Shown here piece by piece: positions 24,649-33,747 of a stretch of DNA of 64,000 nucleotides. How positions within the stretch are numbered: the first letter of the stretch is position 1; each line of letters starts with the position of its first letter. Origin of the DNA: an uncultured Alistipes sp. GTDB lineage: Bacteria; Bacteroidota; Bacteroidia; Bacteroidales; Rikenellaceae. Below the pieces are notes generated by a model. That model saw only the letters and a list, made by a program, of their open reading frames with translations. It made no database searches and was not told where the DNA came from. Both the position numbers and the translations under genes were made by a program. The stretch is from NCBI GenBank assembly GCA_910583985.1, contig CAJTYA010000001.1, positions 124,001-188,000 on the forward strand. Direction: 5' to 3'.

Positions 24649-26178
24649 ATGAAAAATTACGCTCGCCTTTCGAATGGTTGTATTTATTGTATTTTGTTCG
24701 CCGGTCTCCTTCTCGGTTGTCGGTCTTCGCACGACCGGTTGCCCGATCCCCGCTTGACGGCGGATTCGGTCGAGATCGTCTGCCGGATCGTCGGCGGAGC
24801 GGACAGCACGGATTTTTCCCGATATGCGATGTTTTGCGCCTATCCGTTGACTACTGCGTTAGAACGTACAGAACACCGTTTCGAGGCGGACGGAACGCTC
24901 GTTTTTCGGATGCCTGTGTCGTACAGCCCTACGATGGCTTATTTTACTTGCGTTTCTCCGCAAGCGGATGCACCGGCATGTCCTGTCGTATTGGAGACGG
25001 GTGCGAGCGTCGAGCTGGAGTGTACCGCTTCGGGCGAGATTTGCGTTCCGGCGTCCGGAAGGTACGATCTGACCGAAAACGACCGGCTCCGTTTTTCCGA
25101 GGCGGTAGAACGGTTTTTCCTGTTCGCGCCTCGTTCCGAGACTCCGTTGTGGGAGTTGTCTCCGGAAGCGTTCGTGGCCGGGGAGATGGAGCGTCTGAAG
25201 GAACGGACGGGTGGGGCGATCGATACGTTCGGATTTTCCGAACGGGCCCGACGATGGCTGACAAAAGAATTTCGGCAGCTTTACCTCAAAGGTCGTTTGC
25301 TCACTTACCGGGAGGCGATGGAACTCGATTGGCGGTCGCGAGCCGGTTCTTCCTATTTCGGTGATTCGGAGCCGCCGGTTCTGCCCGTGTTCCGGAGATC
25401 GGACTTCGCATTTCTCCGGCAGTTCGAGTTGAACGATCCTCAGAATCTGTATGGTTCCTATTGGCCGGAGGTATTGCAATACATGCTCGCGACCGATTCG
25501 CTGTACATCCCGCCGATCCGGGAAAAGGACGTGGCGCAATGGAAAAAAGAGGTTGGAGCGCGGCTGTCGGATCTGTTGGGATTCGACGAGGGACTTTTCT
25601 ACGACCTGCTGGCCGTGCAGTCGTATGTCCGTCAGATGGAAGAAGAGGGGCTGCCGTTGTCCGACACGCAGATCGAACGGGTTCGGGCGTATTTTTCGGG
25701 CGGTCCGATCGAACGGGATTTGTTGACGCTGCACGAAAAGACCGTCCGTCGGGCGGAGCAGGGGCTATCCGTGCGTCCCTTGCCGGATGTGCCGGACGAG
25801 GAGCTGATGGAGGCGATTCTTGCGGCTTATAGAGGGAAACCCGTCGTGGTCGATTTCTGGGCGACATGGTGCGGTCCCTGTATAGCCATGATCCGGGACT
25901 GCCGGGATGTCGCGGTCGAAATGAAAAAGGAAAGCGTCGTCTTCGTTTATATCGCATCGGAAAACTCCCCGAAGGACGAATGGCGGGAGCGCATCCGGAC
26001 GATCGGCGGCGAGCATGTCTATTTTTCCGCACGGCAATGGAAGTACGTCTCGAATTCCTTCGGGATCGCGGGTGTACCGACTCTTCTGTTTTACGATGCG
26101 AAAGGCGCTTTGCGCAAACAAGTTACGGGTGTAATGTCGCCGTCGGAAATGCAACGGGCCATACAATCCCTTCGATAG
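24649..26178 (+). CDS. TlpA-like thiol-disulfide lipoprotein
   Basis: A 509-aa protein from ATG 24649 with a lipoprotein signal (LFAGLLLGC, lipid Cys near residue 24). Residues ~35-385 form a beta-rich then helical region typical of Bacteroidetes TlpA-family proteins. The C-terminal thioredoxin fold starts near 395 (KPVVVDFWATWCGPC) with the redox pair Cys408 and Cys411, and has the cis-Pro segment GIAGVPTLLFYD. It is exported and lipid-anchored, probably reducing or oxidising periplasmic protein thiols. It converges on the AraC gene with 23 nt between them. Confidence 0.85.
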   Translation: MKNYARLSNGCIYCILFAGLLLGCRSSHDRLPDPRLTADSVEIVCRIVGGADSTDFSRYAMFCAYPLTTALERTEHRFEADGTLVFRMPVSYSPTMAYFTCVSPQADAPACPVVLETGASVELECTASGEICVPASGRYDLTENDRLRFSEAVERFFLFAPRSETPLWELSPEAFVAGEMERLKERTGGAIDTFGFSERARRWLTKEFRQLYLKGRLLTYREAMELDWRSRAGSSYFGDSEPPVLPVFRRSDFAFLRQFELNDPQNLYGSYWPEVLQYMLATDSLYIPPIREKDVAQWKKEVGARLSDLLGFDEGLFYDLLAVQSYVRQMEEEGLPLSDTQIERVRAYFSGGPIERDLLTLHEKTVRRAEQGLSVRPLPDVPDEELMEAILAAYRGKPVVVDFWATWCGPCIAMIRDCRDVAVEMKKESVVFVYIASENSPKDEWRERIRTIGGEHVYFSARQWKYVSNSFGIAGVPTLLFYDAKGALRKQVTGVMSPSEMQRAIQSLR

Positions 26179-26201
26179 CGTCGGTTCGACCGGCCGGGGG
26201 C

Positions 26202-27095
26202 TCAGGCGCGGTATTCGTTCGGGGTGCGGCCGACCACTTTCTTGAACAGGCGGGTGAAGTGTTGCGGGTATTGGAAGCCTAGCTCGTAGGCCACTTCGCT
26301 GATCGTCTTGGCGGGGTCGAGGAGGCGTTCCTTGGCCGTGCCGATGAGTTTGAGCTGGATGTATTCCTGTGCCGTTTTGCCGGTCTCCTTTTTGACGAGG
26401 TCGCCGAAGTAGTTGGCCGACAGACACATCTGTTCGGCGCAGAACCGGACGGTCGGCAGGCCTTCGCGTTGCGCCCGGTCGCCCGTGAAGTAGTCGTCGA
26501 GCAGGTGTTCCAGCCGCACGAGGATGTCGTGATTGGCGTCCGAACGCGTGATGAACTGGCGTTCGTAGAAACGCAGGCAGTAGTCGAGCAGCATTTCGAT
26601 GTGGATGGCGATCAGCCGTTTGCTGTGGCGGTCGATGGCGTGCTCGGCTTCGTGCCGGATTTTGTCGAGGCAGTCCACGACGATGGCGCGTTCCCGTTCC
26701 GAAAGGTGCAGCGCCTCGTTGGCTTCGTAGGAAAAGAACGTGTATTCCTTCATCTGCCGTCCGAGCGACGTGCCGCGGACCAGATCGGGATGGAACAGCA
26801 GCGCCCTGCCTTTGGGCTGGAACGTCTCGCCGTTGTCTTCCACGCCGATGACCTGTCCGGGTGCCAGACAGACGAGCGTACCCTCCTGATAGTCGTAATG
26901 GCGCCGGCCGTAGATCAGGTCGCCGCATTTGACCTCCTTGAGAAAAATCGCGTAGAAGCCGAACGAATGGCGCATGTGCCGGATCCGGCAGGCCTGCGCC
27001 ATGTCGATCACGCTGACCAGCGGATGGAAAGTTTCGATGCCCAGCAGTTTGTCGTATTCGTCGACGGTTTCGATGTGGAGCGGTTTCGTGTTCAT
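26202..27095 (-). CDS. AraC family transcriptional regulator
   Basis: A 297-aa protein. ATG 27095 (MNTKPLHIETVDEYDKLLG) is preferred; an in-frame ATG lies 24 nt upstream. The N-terminal half has a cupin-like sensor region (CGDLIYGRRHYDYQEGTLVCLAPGQVIGVED). The C-terminal ~100 residues contain two helix-turn-helix motifs (FCAEQMCLSANYFGDLVKKETGKTAQEYI and ISEVAYELGFQYPQHFTRLFKKVVGRTPNEYR). It is divergent from the flavodoxin gene, and two pairs of 21-bp-spaced direct repeats lie between them, so it probably activates that cluster. The inducer is unknown. Confidence 0.9.
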   Translation of the reverse strand: MNTKPLHIETVDEYDKLLGIETFHPLVSVIDMAQACRIRHMRHSFGFYAIFLKEVKCGDLIYGRRHYDYQEGTLVCLAPGQVIGVEDNGETFQPKGRALLFHPDLVRGTSLGRQMKEYTFFSYEANEALHLSERERAIVVDCLDKIRHEAEHAIDRHSKRLIAIHIEMLLDYCLRFYERQFITRSDANHDILVRLEHLLDDYFTGDRAQREGLPTVRFCAEQMCLSANYFGDLVKKETGKTAQEYIQLKLIGTAKERLLDPAKTISEVAYELGFQYPQHFTRLFKKVVGRTPNEYRA

Positions 27096-27169
27096 GGCAT
27101 TTCCCGATATGGTATGCAAGCAAAGATAATCTTTTTCCCGTCGCGGCGGGGTATCTCGAAGGGGGAAAA

Positions 27170-27279
27170 CCGTAATTCGGGTAACGACCTCCGTAATCCG
27201 TATAACCCGCGGCGGTCCGAAGCGGGGAACCGCCGGCCGCGAATCCGTAATTGGGGTAGTTTCTTCCGTAATGCGTCTA
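27170..27279. promoter_or_regulatory. Candidate AraC operators, two pairs of direct repeats
   Basis: A motif CCGTAATnCGnnTA (third copy CCGTAATTGGGGTA) starts at 27170, 27191, 27245 and 27266. Within each pair the spacing is exactly 21 bp, two helical turns, as AraC-type dimers use. The last copy ends where the -33 element of the downstream promoter would be. Confidence 0.75.
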
Positions 27280-27302
27280 CCGCGCCGGCGTCCTCGGTGT
27301 TC

Positions 27303-27310
27303 TATTTTTG
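27303..27310 (+). promoter_or_regulatory. -7 promoter box of flavodoxin gene
   Basis: TATTTTTG matches TAnnTTTG. No -33 motif is visible, which suits an activator-dependent promoter next to the AraC-type sites. The leader to the ATG would be about 168 nt. Confidence 0.55.
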
Positions 27311-27316
27311 TAGCGG

Positions 27317-27361
27317 GGAACGGCCGGGCGTGCGGAGAAACGGGAGCCCGGCCGTCGTTCC
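27317..27361 (+). other. 5' leader hairpin
   Basis: GGAACG plus GCCGGGC pairs with GCCCGGC plus CGTTCC (one bulge) and starts at the predicted transcription start. It may stabilise the mRNA 5' end or act in regulation. Confidence 0.5.
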
Positions 27362-27484
27362 GGTGTCCCGGTACGGTTGTCGGAAAAGTCGGGACTTGTC
27401 CGAAACGTGCGGCTTTGCGGACGGACGGAGCGAAGGGGCCTGTGACCGGGGGAAAACCGTCGAATCTTAAAACGAAATAAAGTT

Positions 27485-28024
27485 ATGAAAAAGAATGTTT
27501 TGATTCTTTCGTCCAGCCCGCGGCGCGGCGGCAATTCGGACAGACTGTGCGACCGCTTCGCCGAGGGCGCGCGCGAGGCCGGGCACGATGTGGAGAAAAT
27601 ATTCCTCAAGGACCTCCGGATCGGTTATTGTACGGGCTGTGGAACCTGTTTCGAGGGACGGAGACCCTGTCCGCAGCACGACGATGCGGCGGAGGTGCTG
27701 GACAAAATGGTCGCGGCGGACGTGATCGTCATGGCCACGCCCGTTTACTTCTATACGCTCAGCGCGCAGATGAAGACGTTGATCGACCGGGCCTGCGCCC
27801 GGTATTTGGAAATGGGCGGCAAGGAGTTCTATTTCATCGTTACGGCGGCGGAGAGGAGCGTGCCGGCTATGGAACGCACGGTCGAGTGCTTCCGCGGTTT
27901 TCTCGACTGTCTCGACGAACCGAAGGAGCGGGGCGTCGTCTACGGTACGGGCGCTTGGCGCGTGGGCGAGATCGAGGGAATGCCCGCCATGAAGGAAGCC
28001 TACGAGGCCGGATGGAACGTTTGA
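27485..28024 (+). CDS. Flavodoxin-fold NAD(P)H-dependent FMN reductase family
   Basis: A 179-aa protein from ATG 27485. The N-terminal strand and phosphate-binding loop VLILSSSPRRGGNSDRLC are typical of FMN-binding flavodoxin-like reductases. GYCTGCGTCFEGRRPCPQHDD is the Cys-rich insert of the multimeric flavodoxin subgroup. ATPVYFYTLSAQMKTLIDR is the flavin-side segment. A likely role is reduction of quinones or other electrophiles with NAD(P)H in the cytosol. It starts the cluster with the metallophosphoesterase (15 nt downstream) and the cupin/CMD protein, and lies under probable AraC control. Confidence 0.88.
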   Translation: MKKNVLILSSSPRRGGNSDRLCDRFAEGAREAGHDVEKIFLKDLRIGYCTGCGTCFEGRRPCPQHDDAAEVLDKMVAADVIVMATPVYFYTLSAQMKTLIDRACARYLEMGGKEFYFIVTAAERSVPAMERTVECFRGFLDCLDEPKERGVVYGTGAWRVGEIEGMPAMKEAYEAGWNV

Positions 28025-28039
28025 TCGGGGAGGGGGAAT

Positions 28040-29188
28040 ATGGCGTTTTTTCTGATTCTTTTCGTGCTGTTGCTTCTGTTGCCCGACGCGTATGTCTGGC
28101 TGTCGTTCGTGCGCGGGACGTCCGTCTTGTGGAGCGTGCTCTGGTGGCTGCCTTCGGGGCTCGCGCTCGCGGCGCTGGGCGCGGCTGCCGCCGGGTGGTT
28201 CGGCAACGGGCTGGTCCGCATCTTTTTCTTCGTGTTGCTTTGCGTGGCCGTGCCGAAACTGTTATTCACGGTTTTTTCGCTGCTCGGCCGGGGAATCGGA
28301 ACGTTCGTGCACGGAGCTGCCGCGGCCGGTCATGTCGCGGGGATCGTCGTGGCCGTCGCGGCGTGCGGCGCTTTCCTGTACGGTTCCCTCTACGGGTGGA
28401 AAAGGCTCGTCGTCCGGCAGACCGACATCGTGGCGGCCGATCTGCCCGAAGCGTTCGACGGCTATCGCATCGTTCAGTTCTCCGACCTGCACGTCGGGAC
28501 GTTCGGCCGCGACGACCGGTTCGTCCGTGCGCTGGTCGAACGGATTGTGGCCGCCGAGCCCGACATGATCGTCTTTACGGGCGATTTAGTCAACGCTTCG
28601 GCCGCCGAACTCGATCCGCACCTGCGGTCCCTGTCGCGGTTGCGGGCCCCGGACGGCGTCTATTCGGTGATCGGCAACCACGACTATTGCGAGTACGGGC
28701 CCCACGGTTCGCCCGACGGGGCGGAGCTCGATTTCGAGGAGGTGAAGCGCCGGCAGCGGGAGCTGGGCTGGGACGTGCTGCTGAACGAGTCGCGGACGAT
28801 CCGCCGCGGGACGGACAGCCTCGTTCTGCTCGGTGTGGAGAACGTCAGCCGGCCGCCGTTCCCGTCGCGGGGCGATCTGCGCAAGGCGATGTCGGGCGTC
28901 GGAGCCGGGGCGTTCACGATTCTGCTGAGTCACGATCCGTCCCACTGGCGTCGCGAGGTGCTGCCCGAAACGAACGTCCGGCTCACGCTTTCGGGACATA
29001 CCCATGCCATGCAGTTCCGGCTCGGCGGTTTTTCGCCCTGCGGTTGGGTCTATTCCGAGTGGGAGGGGTTGTATCGCGAAGGCGACCGGATGCTGTTTGT
29101 CTCGTCCGGCGCGGGCGGTACCGCACCGTTCCGTCTGGGTGCGTGGCCTCGGATCGAGGTCCTTACGCTTCGGCGCGGGACGAGATAG
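28040..29188 (+). CDS. Membrane-bound metallophosphoesterase
   Basis: A 382-aa protein from ATG 28040. The first ~120 residues contain about four hydrophobic spans (AFFLILFVLLLLLPDAYVWLSF and later ones). The rest is a calcineurin-like phosphoesterase with all metal-binding blocks: FSDLHVGTFG, VFTGDLVNA, VIGNHDY, ILLSHDP and LSGHTHAMQ. This layout is the YkuE/YaeI-like group, some members of which act on UDP-diacylglucosamine or phospholipid-linked substrates; the substrate here is unknown. It lies 15 nt after the flavodoxin gene, so the two are probably co-transcribed. Confidence 0.9.
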   Translation: MAFFLILFVLLLLLPDAYVWLSFVRGTSVLWSVLWWLPSGLALAALGAAAAGWFGNGLVRIFFFVLLCVAVPKLLFTVFSLLGRGIGTFVHGAAAAGHVAGIVVAVAACGAFLYGSLYGWKRLVVRQTDIVAADLPEAFDGYRIVQFSDLHVGTFGRDDRFVRALVERIVAAEPDMIVFTGDLVNASAAELDPHLRSLSRLRAPDGVYSVIGNHDYCEYGPHGSPDGAELDFEEVKRRQRELGWDVLLNESRTIRRGTDSLVLLGVENVSRPPFPSRGDLRKAMSGVGAGAFTILLSHDPSHWRREVLPETNVRLTLSGHTHAMQFRLGGFSPCGWVYSEWEGLYREGDRMLFVSSGAGGTAPFRLGAWPRIEVLTLRRGTR

Positions 29189-29247
29189 GCTGTCGGGCGG
29201 GGCGGAGAAAAGGAGGAGAAACGTAATTTTCGAAAAGATAAAAGAAT

Positions 29248-30519
29248 ATGAAAACGGAATGGATAGTGGGGTTCGCGGCGGCGCTCGTCTGGTTCGCTGT
29301 CGCCGGTCCGCTTTCGGCACAAAATCGGGTTATGGAAAAAGAAACGACTTTTCGGCAGATGTTCCCGCAAGGCGAGAGGCTGCCCGAACGATTTTCGCAG
29401 TATTTCATCGGTCAGGCCTATCTGGCGCCGCTGACGGGCGACGCCGCGGACGTTCCGGTGGCCAACGTCACCTTCGAACCGGGGTGCCGCAACAACTGGC
29501 ACAGCCACACGGGCGGGCAGTTGTTGATCTGTACGGCCGGCCGCGGCTTCTATCAGGAAAAGGGTCGGCCGGCCCGTGCGTTGCGTCCGGGCGATGTCGT
29601 GGAGATCGCGCCCGACGTCGTACACTGGCACGGGGCTGCACCCGACAGCTGGTTTTCGCATCTGGCCGTCGAGTGCCGTCCGCAGACGAACGTCAATACG
29701 TGGCTGGAGCCGGTGGACGACACCCGGTATGCCGCTGCGACGGCCTGCGACACGGTGCCGCGGCGGATGTCGGAGGCGGCAGCACGCAATTACGGGACAT
29801 GGTTTCCCGGCGAGGCCGGGACGCTGGCGCAAACCGATCCCGAACTGAGTACGGCATTCGACGAATTTGCGTTCGGCGAAGCGATGGAGTACGGCGATCT
29901 GGATACGAAAACCCGGATTCTGACGACGATGGCCTCGGCGGTCGCGCTGAATGCCGCGGGCCAGTACCGCCGGATGTTGCATGCGGCGTGGGCCAACGGC
30001 GTGACGCCCGTCGAAATCAAGGAGCTGCTCTATCATGTCGTGCCTTATGTCGGTATGGCGCGGACGGTCGATTTCATCGAGGCGGCCAACGAGTTCCTCG
30101 TGGAGCAGGGTGTGAGCCTGCCGTTGGAGGAACAGGCCGTCGTTTCGGCCGACGACCGTTTCGAGAAGGGGCTCGCCCTGCAAAAGTCGATCTTCGGCGA
30201 AGGGGTCGGGCGGATGGCCGAGACGATGCCCGAAGACCAGCGGCACGTCGCCCGCTATTTGTCGGCCAACTGTTTCGGCGACTACCAAACCCGCAAGGGG
30301 CTCGATGTCCGGCAGCGGGAACTGCTGACGTTCGCCGTGCTCCTCTCGCTGGGCGGTTGCGAATCGCAACTCAAGGCTCATATACGGGGCAATGCGAACG
30401 TCGGCAACGGCCGGGCGACGCTGTTGGCTGTCGTCACGCAGTTGCTTCCGTATGTGGGCTATCCGAGGACGCTCAACGCCATCGCCTGCCTGAACGAGGT
30501 GCTTGAAGCGGATCGGTGA
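29248..30519 (+). CDS. Cupin plus double carboxymuconolactone-decarboxylase-like protein
   Basis: A 423-aa protein from ATG 29248 with a signal peptide ending LSAQ at about residue 25, so it is probably periplasmic. The cupin domain (residues ~65-150) has metal-binding His in NNWHSHTGGQ and HWHGAAP. Two CMD/AhpD-like regions follow, at about 195-285 (MASAVALNAAGQYRRMLHAAWANGVT) and 315-420 (LLTFAVLLSLGGCESQLKAHI). The second keeps a single Cys in place of the CxxC of AhpD peroxidases. A role in detoxifying electrophiles or peroxides fits the flavodoxin neighbour; that is inference. The full three-domain length is present. Confidence 0.88.
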   Translation: MKTEWIVGFAAALVWFAVAGPLSAQNRVMEKETTFRQMFPQGERLPERFSQYFIGQAYLAPLTGDAADVPVANVTFEPGCRNNWHSHTGGQLLICTAGRGFYQEKGRPARALRPGDVVEIAPDVVHWHGAAPDSWFSHLAVECRPQTNVNTWLEPVDDTRYAAATACDTVPRRMSEAAARNYGTWFPGEAGTLAQTDPELSTAFDEFAFGEAMEYGDLDTKTRILTTMASAVALNAAGQYRRMLHAAWANGVTPVEIKELLYHVVPYVGMARTVDFIEAANEFLVEQGVSLPLEEQAVVSADDRFEKGLALQKSIFGEGVGRMAETMPEDQRHVARYLSANCFGDYQTRKGLDVRQRELLTFAVLLSLGGCESQLKAHIRGNANVGNGRATLLAVVTQLLPYVGYPRTLNAIACLNEVLEADR

Positions 30520-30874
30520 CGGCGTGCGGAGAGGCGCCTTTTTCCGTCGGGACGGATCGGACGGATTTTCGGGGCGGCCTCCTGCGGTTTTGTTTCCGAG
30601 GAAGTCAGGGACGGCCGTTCCGGAAGCCGGTCGGGGGAAAGCGTGTCGGGCGGATTTTTTCGGTCGCGGGGATCGGGCCTTCGCAGGAGTTCGTGCGGGG
30701 TAGGCTCCGGCGGTCTCGTGTCTCCGGGGGGCTGCCGGTACGGGAGATTCGGGGTGCTGTTCCCGGTGGCGGGATGTTGGGAATGCGGTTGTGTTTCGGG
30801 GCGGACAACGACGAGAAGAGGGGCGGAAACCATTCGGAAGATGTCGGGACGGCGGAATGGCCGTCGCCGCCGTT
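30520..30874. other. 355-nt convergent spacer, no gene seen
   Basis: It lies between the cupin/CMD stop and the HxlR stop. All frames here are short or Arg/Gly-rich with no domain. No clear terminator stem with a T-run is visible. Confidence 0.5.
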
Positions 30875-31258
30875 TCAATGGCGGGACCGGCTCTCCTGTT
30901 GCGAGGCTCGGCGGGTGTCGATGATGCTCTCCATGTGTTCGAGCGCCCATCCGATCAGGGCGTGGATGTGCGGCAGCAGCGACACGGCGCGGTCCGTGAG
31001 CGTGTATTCGACGCGGGGCGGAATCTGCGCATAGATTCGGCGGGAGACCAGTCCGTCTTCTTCGAGCGTTCGCAGCGTGACGGTCAGCATTTTCTGCGAA
31101 ATGTCGGGAATCGCTTCGAGCAGCGCGCCGAAACGCATCGCGGACTCCCGCTCTAACGTGCAGAGCACCAGAAGCGACCACTTGTCGCCGAAGCGGGAGA
31201 GGATGTTGCGGATCGGACAGCCCGGATAGAGGGCGTCCCGCAGCGTCTGTCTGTCCAT
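30875..31258 (-). CDS. HxlR-family winged-helix regulator
   Basis: A 127-aa protein from ATG 31258 (MDRQTLRDALYPGCPIRNILSRFGDKWSLLVL). The longer frame upstream is not coding-like. The conserved GDKWSLLVLCTL start, FGALLEAIPDISQKMLTVTLRTLEEDGLV recognition helix and RVEYTLT wing are the full HxlR/MarR-like winged helix. The Cys near residue 14 is typical of redox- or electrophile-sensing family members. It is convergent with the cupin/CMD gene, and its regulated target is unknown. It probably acts as a dimeric cytosolic regulator. Confidence 0.93.
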   Translation of the reverse strand: MDRQTLRDALYPGCPIRNILSRFGDKWSLLVLCTLERESAMRFGALLEAIPDISQKMLTVTLRTLEEDGLVSRRIYAQIPPRVEYTLTDRAVSLLPHIHALIGWALEHMESIIDTRRASQQESRSRH

Positions 31259-31716
31259 AGAGTGTCGAATTTCCGATGAGTTCACAAAGGTAATCGAAGC
31301 GGTCCTCCGATGCAATCCCCGCAGCGTCGAAAATGCCATGCGGGAAGTTTTTTGCGGGATCGGTGCCTGTGTCGCGGCCCTTTGCCGGGATGGCCGTCGC
31401 GCAGGCGGGTTTTCGTCTCGCTGCCGTGGGGCGGAGACGGCCATTTGCCGTTCCGGTATGGTGTCCGCATTCGGTGCACGGTCGCGGCGTGCGGGGCGGC
31501 GGAACGTTCGGTCTGCCGGAACGGCGCCTGTGCGGCGCAACGGAGAGAAACGTTTTTCAACGTCGCGCATGGCGGGCAGGGGGCCGTGTGTGCGGCAGGG
31601 AGCGGTCCTCGTTTTGTCGGTCGGAGCGGGCCTGTGCCGCCGCGCGGTCGTCGGGGCGGGGAAAGTTTCCTTTCTGTCCGTTTTTCGCGGCCGTTCCGCG
31701 CTCGGAGGCTGCGGGG
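31259..31716. other. 458-nt spacer, no gene seen
   Basis: It lies between the divergent HxlR and Crp/Fnr genes. Long frames on the plus strand are Gly/Arg/Ala-rich without domains, which is expected in GC-rich non-coding DNA. It should hold the HxlR promoter. Confidence 0.5.
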
Positions 31717-31747
31717 CTTGGGTTTTCGGGAATAATTCGTAACTTTA
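31717..31747 (+). promoter_or_regulatory. Promoter of Crp/Fnr gene
   Basis: CTTG (31717-31720), a 19-nt spacer, then TAACTTTA (31740-31747), close to the TTTG-N19-TAnnTTTG consensus. The leader is about 45 nt. Confidence 0.6.
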
Positions 31748-31796
31748 CGCTTGCGAAAGCGAAATGCGGATTGCGAACCGTTAAAACTGTTTTGTG

Positions 31797-32465
31797 ATGA
31801 TGTACGCAGCATTGGCCCGATGCCCGCTGTTCCGGGGATTGGAGGAAGACAAAATAAAGGAAATCATCGACGGAAGAGGCGATTATACGCTCAACGATTA
31901 CCGGGACGGCGAATACATCGCCCGCCGCGACACGACCTATTCGGGACTCATGATTATCCTCGAAGGGAAGGTCCACGGCGAGATGACGCTCTCGTCGGGC
32001 AAGCCGGTGATGATCGAGCCCATCGAGGCGCCGAGGCTGATCGCTCCGGCTTTCCTGTTCGGAGGGTACAACAAGCTGCCCGTGGACGTGGTGGCCGACG
32101 GGCCGGTGCGGATCATGACGCTGCACCGCGGGTATGTCTTCGAGTTGATGCAGAGCCATGTGGTCATCATGTCGAACTTCATCGACATCGTTTCGGACCG
32201 GGCCAACGTGTGGTCGAAGAAAATTTATTACCTCTCGTTCCGTTCCCTCAAGGAAAAGGTCGCCACCTACCTGCTCGATCACACCTCGGACGGGAACCCG
32301 CAGTTGCCGATGCCCGACATCCGCGAGATCGCCGAATATTTCGATGCGACGCGCAGCGCGGTGCTGACGGTGCTTGCGGAAATGGAGAAGAAACGTTTGC
32401 TCGAAAACCTTCCGGATGCGGTCCGTGTGCTCAACCGCAAGGGATTGGAAGACATACTCAAATAG
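31797..32465 (+). CDS. Crp/Fnr family transcriptional regulator
   Basis: A ~222-aa protein from ATG 31797 (another ATG follows at once; a GTG lies just before). Residues ~10-115 form the cyclic-nucleotide-binding-type beta barrel (RDGEYIARRDTTYSGLMIILEGKVHGEM). A dimer helix and a C-terminal winged helix follow (MPDIREIAEYFDATRSAVLTVLAEMEKKRLLE). There is no N-terminal Cys cluster, so it is not an iron-sulfur FNR. The effector is unknown. It ends 6 nt before waaA and is probably co-transcribed with it. Confidence 0.9.
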   Translation: MMYAALARCPLFRGLEEDKIKEIIDGRGDYTLNDYRDGEYIARRDTTYSGLMIILEGKVHGEMTLSSGKPVMIEPIEAPRLIAPAFLFGGYNKLPVDVVADGPVRIMTLHRGYVFELMQSHVVIMSNFIDIVSDRANVWSKKIYYLSFRSLKEKVATYLLDHTSDGNPQLPMPDIREIAEYFDATRSAVLTVLAEMEKKRLLENLPDAVRVLNRKGLEDILK

Positions 32466-32471
32466 GTTCCG

Positions 32472-33701
32472 ATGCGTTTTCTGTACGATCTGGGCGTGCT
32501 GGCGATGGTGGCCGGCATGCGTATCGCCGCGATGTTCAACCCCAAGGCCCGGCTGTGGGTGCGGGGCCGCCGGGGCATCTTCCGCCGGATGGAGCGGGCC
32601 GTCGAACCCGGGGCCGACATCGCTTGGTTCCATGCCGCCTCGCTGGGCGAGTTCGAGCAGGGGCGGCCGCTCATCGAGGCGCTGCGCGAGGCCTGTCCCT
32701 CCTACCGCATTCTGGTCACGTTCTTTTCGCCTTCGGGCTACGAGATTCGGAAAAATTATTCCGGGGCCGATTACGTGTTCTATCTGCCGGCCGACACGCC
32801 GCGCAACGTGCGCCGCTTCATGCGGATTTTCCGGCCGAAGATCGCCGTCTTCGTCAAATACGAATTTTGGGTCAACTACCTGCTGGCCATGAAAAAGAGC
32901 GGGACGAAGCTCTATTTGATTTCGTCCATTTTCCGCGAAGGGCAGATTTTTTTCCGTCCGTGGGGCGGCCTGTTCCGGCGTGCGCTCGATGCGTTCGACT
33001 ATATTTTCGTGCAGAACGAAGCGTCGCGCGAGCTGCTTTCCTCCGTCGGTTACGACCGCTGCGACGTGGCGGGCGACACGCGTTTCGACCGCGTGAGCGC
33101 CATCGCTGCCGGCGCCAAAACGCTGCCTGCGGTCGAGCGTTTCGCCGCCGGGGCTCCCGTTTTCGTGGCGGGCAGCACGTGGCCGCCCGACGAGGAGCTG
33201 CTGCTCGGCCTGATCGACCGCTACCGGGACGTGAAATTCATCGTCGCGCCCCATGAAATCGACTCCGCCCGGATCGAAAGTCTGCGGGCGAGGATCGCCC
33301 GGCCTTCGGTGCGCTATACGCAGATCGGGCCGCAGGACGATCTCCCGGAAGCTCAGGTGCTGTTCGTCGATACGATCGGCATTCTCTCCTCGGTGTACCG
33401 GTACGGGCGCTGGGGATATATCGGAGGCGGTTTCGGTGCCGGCATCCACAATACGTTAGAGGCCGCCGTGTTCGGTCTGCCGCTGGCTTTCGGTCCCCGG
33501 TACCGGAAATTTCGGGAGGCCTGCGATTTAGTCGCCTGCGGAGGGGCCCGCAGCGTGACGGATGCCGGGGAGCTCTCGGAGTGGTTCGGCGCGCTGCACG
33601 GCAGCGACGAGGAGACGCGTCGTGCCGGAGAGGCCTGCCGCGCCTATGTGGCGGAGCATAGGGGCGCTACGGACCGGATTCTGCGTGAAATTTGCAGATA
33701 A
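32472..33701 (+). CDS. waaA: 3-deoxy-D-manno-octulosonic acid transferase
   Basis: A 409-aa protein from ATG 32472. WaaA attaches Kdo from CMP-Kdo to lipid A precursor at the inner membrane face. The N-terminal membrane anchor (LYDLGVLAMVAGMRIAAMF) precedes a GT-B fold with the acceptor-site segment WFHAASLGEFEQGRPLIEAL, VTFFSPSGYE, VKYEFWVNYL, FVAGSTWPPDEELLL and the donor-side GRWGYIGGGFGAGIHNTLEAAVFGLP. Length and motifs are normal. It follows the Crp/Fnr gene by 6 nt; tRNA-Gln is downstream with its own promoter. Confidence 0.95.
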   Translation: MRFLYDLGVLAMVAGMRIAAMFNPKARLWVRGRRGIFRRMERAVEPGADIAWFHAASLGEFEQGRPLIEALREACPSYRILVTFFSPSGYEIRKNYSGADYVFYLPADTPRNVRRFMRIFRPKIAVFVKYEFWVNYLLAMKKSGTKLYLISSIFREGQIFFRPWGGLFRRALDAFDYIFVQNEASRELLSSVGYDRCDVAGDTRFDRVSAIAAGAKTLPAVERFAAGAPVFVAGSTWPPDEELLLGLIDRYRDVKFIVAPHEIDSARIESLRARIARPSVRYTQIGPQDDLPEAQVLFVDTIGILSSVYRYGRWGYIGGGFGAGIHNTLEAAVFGLPLAFGPRYRKFREACDLVACGGARSVTDAGELSEWFGALHGSDEETRRAGEACRAYVAEHRGATDRILREICR

Positions 33702-33722
33702 GGAATTATTCTTCTATCTTTG
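33691..33722 (+). promoter_or_regulatory. Promoter of tRNA-Gln
   Basis: TTTG (33691-33694), a 20-nt spacer, then TATCTTTG (33715-33722). It overlaps the end of waaA and matches the spacing seen at tRNA-Arg. Confidence 0.8.
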
Positions 33723-33747
33723 CCGGGTACGGTTCGCCGTTATGCGC

